A stretch of 8,015 nt of DNA from Gammaproteobacteria bacterium (GTDB lineage Bacteria > Pseudomonadota > Gammaproteobacteria > Pseudomonadales > Azotimanducaceae): the NCBI GenBank assembly GCA_027295975.1, contig JAPUJX010000589.1, positions 1 through 8,015 of the forward strand. Reading direction: 5' to 3'. How positions within the stretch are numbered: the first letter of the stretch is position 1; every line of letters begins with the position of its first letter. The translations under genes were made by a program, and so were the position numbers. The notes under the pieces were generated by a model, which made no database searches, was not told the DNA's origin, and saw nothing but the letters and a program-made list of their open reading frames with translations. Below are positions 5,702 through 8,015 of this stretch, in pieces.

Positions 5702-6589
5702 GTGCATCCGTCTGTCATCCTTCTCGGCTACTTCGCCGCGACCCTGTTTGCGGGTTCCCTGCTCGCCTACCCGATTCATCTGCTCGATGTCGCCCTGGGG
5801 ATGAACTACGGTTACGAGAAGGTGCTTTCGCGCAGCATCGTTCTGGCTTCCGTCGTGCTCCTGTGGCCGGCGATTCGTTACCTCGAGACTGGTCTCGAGG
5901 CCGTGGGGTTGGCACCCTGGAGCATTGCGTCGATATGGCGCGGCGCGCTCCTCGGGACGGCTGTCGTGCTGCCTGTTGCGATGTTGATTTTCGCGCTGGA
6001 ACTACGAGTTCTCGATCCTCGTGTCTCGATTTCACCGGGATATACTGCCGCCCTTGTGTTAGGCGGGGCGGTGGCTGGACTGGTTGTCGGATTTGTCGAG
6101 GAGCTGATATTCCGGGGGTTGGTGTTCTCGTTGCTGCGCAACTGGCTGCATATTTTTGGCGCTGCGGTATCGACCAGCCTGTTGTACGCGCTGGTGCATT
6201 TTCTCGACGTGCCCAACGGTTTTTCCGTTGCCGAAGCAGGCTGGTTCAGCGGATTCGGGTACCTGTGGACGGCGTTCGCGGCACTGGCCGGTCCGGCCGA
6301 ATATTGGGATTCTTTTGTTGCCCTGTTCCTGCTGGGGCTTGCCCTCAACTGGGTTCGCGTCCGTGGGAACCTCTTCTGGTGTGTCGGTATCCATGCGGGG
6401 TTTGTCATGGTCGTTCACGTGGTGAAAGGATTGTCGGTTCGATCTGTCATCAACCCCTACGATGGTCTGGTTGGTTCGTATGACCATTTTACCGGGCACA
6501 TGGTTTCGATATGGCTCATCATGGTGGCGGTAATCGTTGCGTTGTGGTTGCGTCGTCGTACCGCGGCGGCCGCGGAAATGGCGGGCTGA
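5702..6589 (+). CDS. CPBP family intramembrane metalloprotease (CAAX/Abi type)
   Basis: A polytopic membrane protein of about 295 aa with roughly seven or eight hydrophobic segments. Counting from a TTG at 5684, the CPBP/Abi (PF02517) motifs are E139-E-L-I-F-R144 (EExxxR), Y168-A-L-V-H172 (usually FxxxH, here Tyr) and H237-A-G-F (usually HxxxN, with the Asn not conserved). The Glu pair and two His residues that bind the metal and act in catalysis are therefore kept. Known members include the Rce1 prenyl-protein protease; bacterial ones serve in bacteriocin immunity, peptide processing or unknown tasks. An extra segment of about 50 residues rich in aromatic and Gly residues lies between the two His motifs. 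The start is uncertain: GTG 5702 has AGAGA about 11 nt upstream, TTG 5684 has nothing, and no in-frame ATG exists. A GC hairpin overlaps the stop codon. Substrate unknown; the next two genes on the strand are also envelope proteins. Confidence 0.88.
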   Translation: MHPSVILLGYFAATLFAGSLLAYPIHLLDVALGMNYGYEKVLSRSIVLASVVLLWPAIRYLETGLEAVGLAPWSIASIWRGALLGTAVVLPVAMLIFALELRVLDPRVSISPGYTAALVLGGAVAGLVVGFVEELIFRGLVFSLLRNWLHIFGAAVSTSLLYALVHFLDVPNGFSVAEAGWFSGFGYLWTAFAALAGPAEYWDSFVALFLLGLALNWVRVRGNLFWCVGIHAGFVMVVHVVKGLSVRSVINPYDGLVGSYDHFTGHMVSIWLIMVAVIVALWLRRRTAAAAEMAG

Positions 6590-6615
6590 TCGCCCGCGGG
6601 ACCGAGGGAATCGGT
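6581..6615 (+). repeat. Two small hairpins at the end of the CPBP gene
   Basis: GCGGGC (6581-6586) and GCCCGC (6592-6597) form a 6-bp stem whose loop contains the TGA stop. ACCGA (6601-6605) and TCGGT (6611-6615) form a second 5-bp stem, followed by AAAAA and not by T. This does not make a canonical terminator for the plus strand. It may be a weak pause or attenuator between CPBP and the next gene. Confidence 0.3.
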
Positions 6616-6682
6616 AAAAATTCATGACAGGAAAATTATCAGGCTTCACACTTCGAATTCGCAAATTCTGGCGGGGTGAGTG

Positions 6683-7312
6683 ATGAGTGGTCGTAAGCTG
6701 CTGTGGTTGATTCCCATGTTGTTGTATCTGCTGTTTACCTTCTGGTATACGAATCTGAGTGGCCCGTTGTCCCAGGAGGAAATTACCGCATTCGTCACCC
6801 AGATGGAGCGCAGTGGTCGCCCGCCGGGACAAATCGAAAGGCTGCGCCGGTTCATGGAAGAGGATACGGGTCGGCAGTTTCTGATGGTGAATGTGATCGA
6901 CATGGCAGATACCCCGCGTCCGGTTGCCGGTGTTCCGGCCGGTGAGTCGTCGGGTCAGATGATGGGTCGGTACATGGAACACATGTACCCGGAACTTCTC
7001 AAGCGCGCATCACACCCGATATTCGCGGGCAACGCTGTTTTTGATTCGATGGATATAGTCGGCATCGAAGGGGCTGAGAGTTGGACGACGGCTGCGTTGA
7101 TGCGATATCGGAGTCGGCGGGATATGCTGGAAATTGCCTTGAATCCGATCTTTCAGGGCAAACACGAATTCAAGATAGCCGCCCTCGACAAAACCATCGC
7201 GTATCCGGTGGAAACCCAGTTGTATTTGAGCGATCCACGGTTTCTGTTGTTGCTGGTTTTGTTCGCGATAGTCGCTGCCGCGGACATCCTCATCTTTGGC
7301 CGACGTCATTAA
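6683..7312 (+). CDS. Two-TM protein with periplasmic dimeric alpha/beta-barrel-like domain
   Basis: A 209-aa hypothetical protein. A membrane segment lies at about residues 6-23 and a second at about 187-205, each next to basic residues that suggest both ends are cytoplasmic. The loop of about 160 residues between them would then be periplasmic. Within it, F67-L-M-V-N-V-I, then W134-T-T-A-A-L-M-R-Y-R-S and K169-T-I-A-Y-P recall DUF1330 or related dimeric alpha+beta (ferredoxin-like) barrel proteins: strand at the start, a central Trp plus Arg-Tyr block, and a K-T-x-A-x-P-type end. That placement is by pattern only. ATG 6683 is chosen over GTG 6680 since GGGGTGAG lies at good distance. The start overlaps the stop of a 19-codon ORF (TGATG). 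The propeller gene begins 7 bp after its stop, so cotranscription is likely. No enzyme activity can be named. Confidence 0.75.
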   Translation: MSGRKLLWLIPMLLYLLFTFWYTNLSGPLSQEEITAFVTQMERSGRPPGQIERLRRFMEEDTGRQFLMVNVIDMADTPRPVAGVPAGESSGQMMGRYMEHMYPELLKRASHPIFAGNAVFDSMDIVGIEGAESWTTAALMRYRSRRDMLEIALNPIFQGKHEFKIAALDKTIAYPVETQLYLSDPRFLLLLVLFAIVAAADILIFGRRH

Positions 7313-7319
7313 TGCTTTT

Positions 7320-8015
7320 GTGATCCTCCCGGCGCTTCTTTTTTCCGTCGCTGCAAACGCGGGTGCGGTGCATGACGCGCGTGAAAACCGTCTGGCTGAT
7401 GTTCGGCAACTCACCCACGGAGGCGAAAATGCCGAAGCCTACTGGTCGCCGGATGGCAGCGAACTCGTTTTCCAGTCCAACCGGGCGCCCTATGACTGCG
7501 ACCAGATATATCGAATGCCGTTGAGCGATCCGCTGGCTCTCGCCATGGTCTCAACCGGCCGGGGGCGGACTACCTGCGGATATTTCACCGCCGACGGCGA
7601 TCGCCTAGTGTTCTCCTCGACTCATGCCGCGAGCCCTCGGTGCCCGGCGCCACCCGATCGCTCGCGCGGTTATGTCTGGCCGATCTACGATACTTATCAG
7701 ATTTACAGCGCCGCGCCGGATGGTTCCGACCTGGTGCCGCTGACGGACACCGACGCCTACGATGCAGAGGCGACTATTTGCGCAAATGACGGTTCGATCG
7801 TTTTTACCTCGACCCGGGATGGCGATCTGGATCTCTATCGAATGGATGCCGACGGTGCAAACGTCAAACGTCTCACCGACACACCCGGTTATGATGGCGG
7901 TGCGTTCTTCTCTCGAGACTGCTCCAGGATCGTCTGGCGTGCTTCCCGGCCGAACGGGCAGGCGCTGACAGATTATCGTGCTCTGCTCGAAGACGGTCTG
8001 ATCCGGCCCGGGGAA
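7320..8015 (+). CDS. Exported TolB-like PD40 beta-propeller protein, 3' end cut by window edge
   Basis: An open frame of 232 codons from GTG 7320 to the right edge. The N-terminus is a short hydrophobic signal-like stretch ending A12-N-A14, a plausible signal peptidase I site. Then come PD40/TolB-type blades. Blade one has L31-T-H-G-G-E-N-A-E-A-Y-W-S-P-D-G with L-V-F-Q-S-N-R after it. Later blades show T-A-D-G-D-R-L-V-F-S-S, then A-N-D-G-S-I-V-F-T-S-T-R-D-G, then the D-L-Y-R-M-D-A-D-G-A-N-V-K-R-L-T-D-T signature, and finally R-D-C-S-R-I-V-W-R-A-S-R. Such propellers are periplasmic or extracytoplasmic binding scaffolds, sometimes joined to peptidase domains; a C-terminal domain beyond the edge cannot be excluded. 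Several Cys (in YDCD, TTCG, SPRC, TICA and RDCS) could form disulfides. GTG 7320 and TTG 7296 are both possible starts, and neither gives positive charges before the hydrophobic core. It lies 7 bp after the preceding gene. Confidence 0.85.
   Translation, partial: MILPALLFSVAANAGAVHDARENRLADVRQLTHGGENAEAYWSPDGSELVFQSNRAPYDCDQIYRMPLSDPLALAMVSTGRGRTTCGYFTADGDRLVFSSTHAASPRCPAPPDRSRGYVWPIYDTYQIYSAAPDGSDLVPLTDTDAYDAEATICANDGSIVFTSTRDGDLDLYRMDADGANVKRLTDTPGYDGGAFFSRDCSRIVWRASRPNGQALTDYRALLEDGLIRPGE

Noticed and set aside
5878..6408. 176-aa minus-strand ORF
   Set aside because: It is antisense to the CPBP core motifs and rich in Ser, Thr, Pro and Asn without any domain pattern.
5684..6589. CPBP gene as a phage-defence abortive infection gene
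   Set aside because: Only the fold and motifs support CPBP; no toxin, nuclease, reverse transcriptase or other defence genes are nearby.
6059..6982. 307-aa minus-strand ORF
   Set aside because: It is antisense to the CPBP gene and the following gene, is His/Gln/Arg-rich, and has no motif; it arises from codon bias of the real genes.
7762..7968. 68-aa plus-strand ORF
   Set aside because: It is a shadow in another frame of the PD40 propeller, whose blade motifs run continuously through this region.

Overview
The window reads as ordinary chromosomal DNA of a Gram-negative bacterium of moderately high GC. A gammaproteobacterium is my best guess, from the mix of families (YdeI/OmdA, DUF6178-like, periplasmic TolB-like propeller, lipoprotein-type esterase remnant) and from the use of GTG and TTG starts. 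No rRNA, tRNA, CRISPR array, transposase or phage gene is visible, and the taxonomic guess is weak.

Layout. Positions 1-1631 carry two minus-strand genes in operon order: a membrane-anchored SGNH/GDSL hydrolase (393-1631), then a lysophospholipid-acyltransferase-like protein cut by the left edge (1-342). A 110-bp divergent spacer leads to a plus-strand YdeI/OmdA-type gene with a DUF1801-like N-terminus (1742-2338). Next comes a minus-strand remnant of a type B carboxylesterase (about 2443-2760). It keeps only the N-terminal region and has lost all catalytic residues. Upstream of it on the minus strand lie a 516-aa DUF6178-like protein (2776-4326) and a small acidic CxxC protein (4498-4761). 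The small gene is preceded by a 7-codon mini-ORF with a strong ribosome binding site.

From 4927 to the right edge everything is on the plus strand: a flavin nitroreductase of the iodotyrosine-deiodinase type (4927-5601), a CPBP (CAAX/Abi-type) intramembrane protease (5702-6589), a two-TM protein with a periplasmic dimeric alpha/beta-barrel-like domain (6683-7312), and an exported TolB/PD40-type beta-propeller (7320 to the edge). The last two are 7 bp apart and likely cotranscribed; CPBP may belong to the same unit.

Functionally the window is a patchwork. The SGNH and acyltransferase pair suggests acyl-group chemistry at the membrane or envelope. The CPBP, two-TM and propeller genes are all membrane or periplasmic. 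The deiodinase-like reductase stands apart as a possible halo-aromatic enzyme. I see no convincing multi-gene defence or other novel system. The items most worth a second look are the deiodinase-like active site, the mini-ORF and hairpin leader before the small CxxC gene, and the decayed carboxylesterase.
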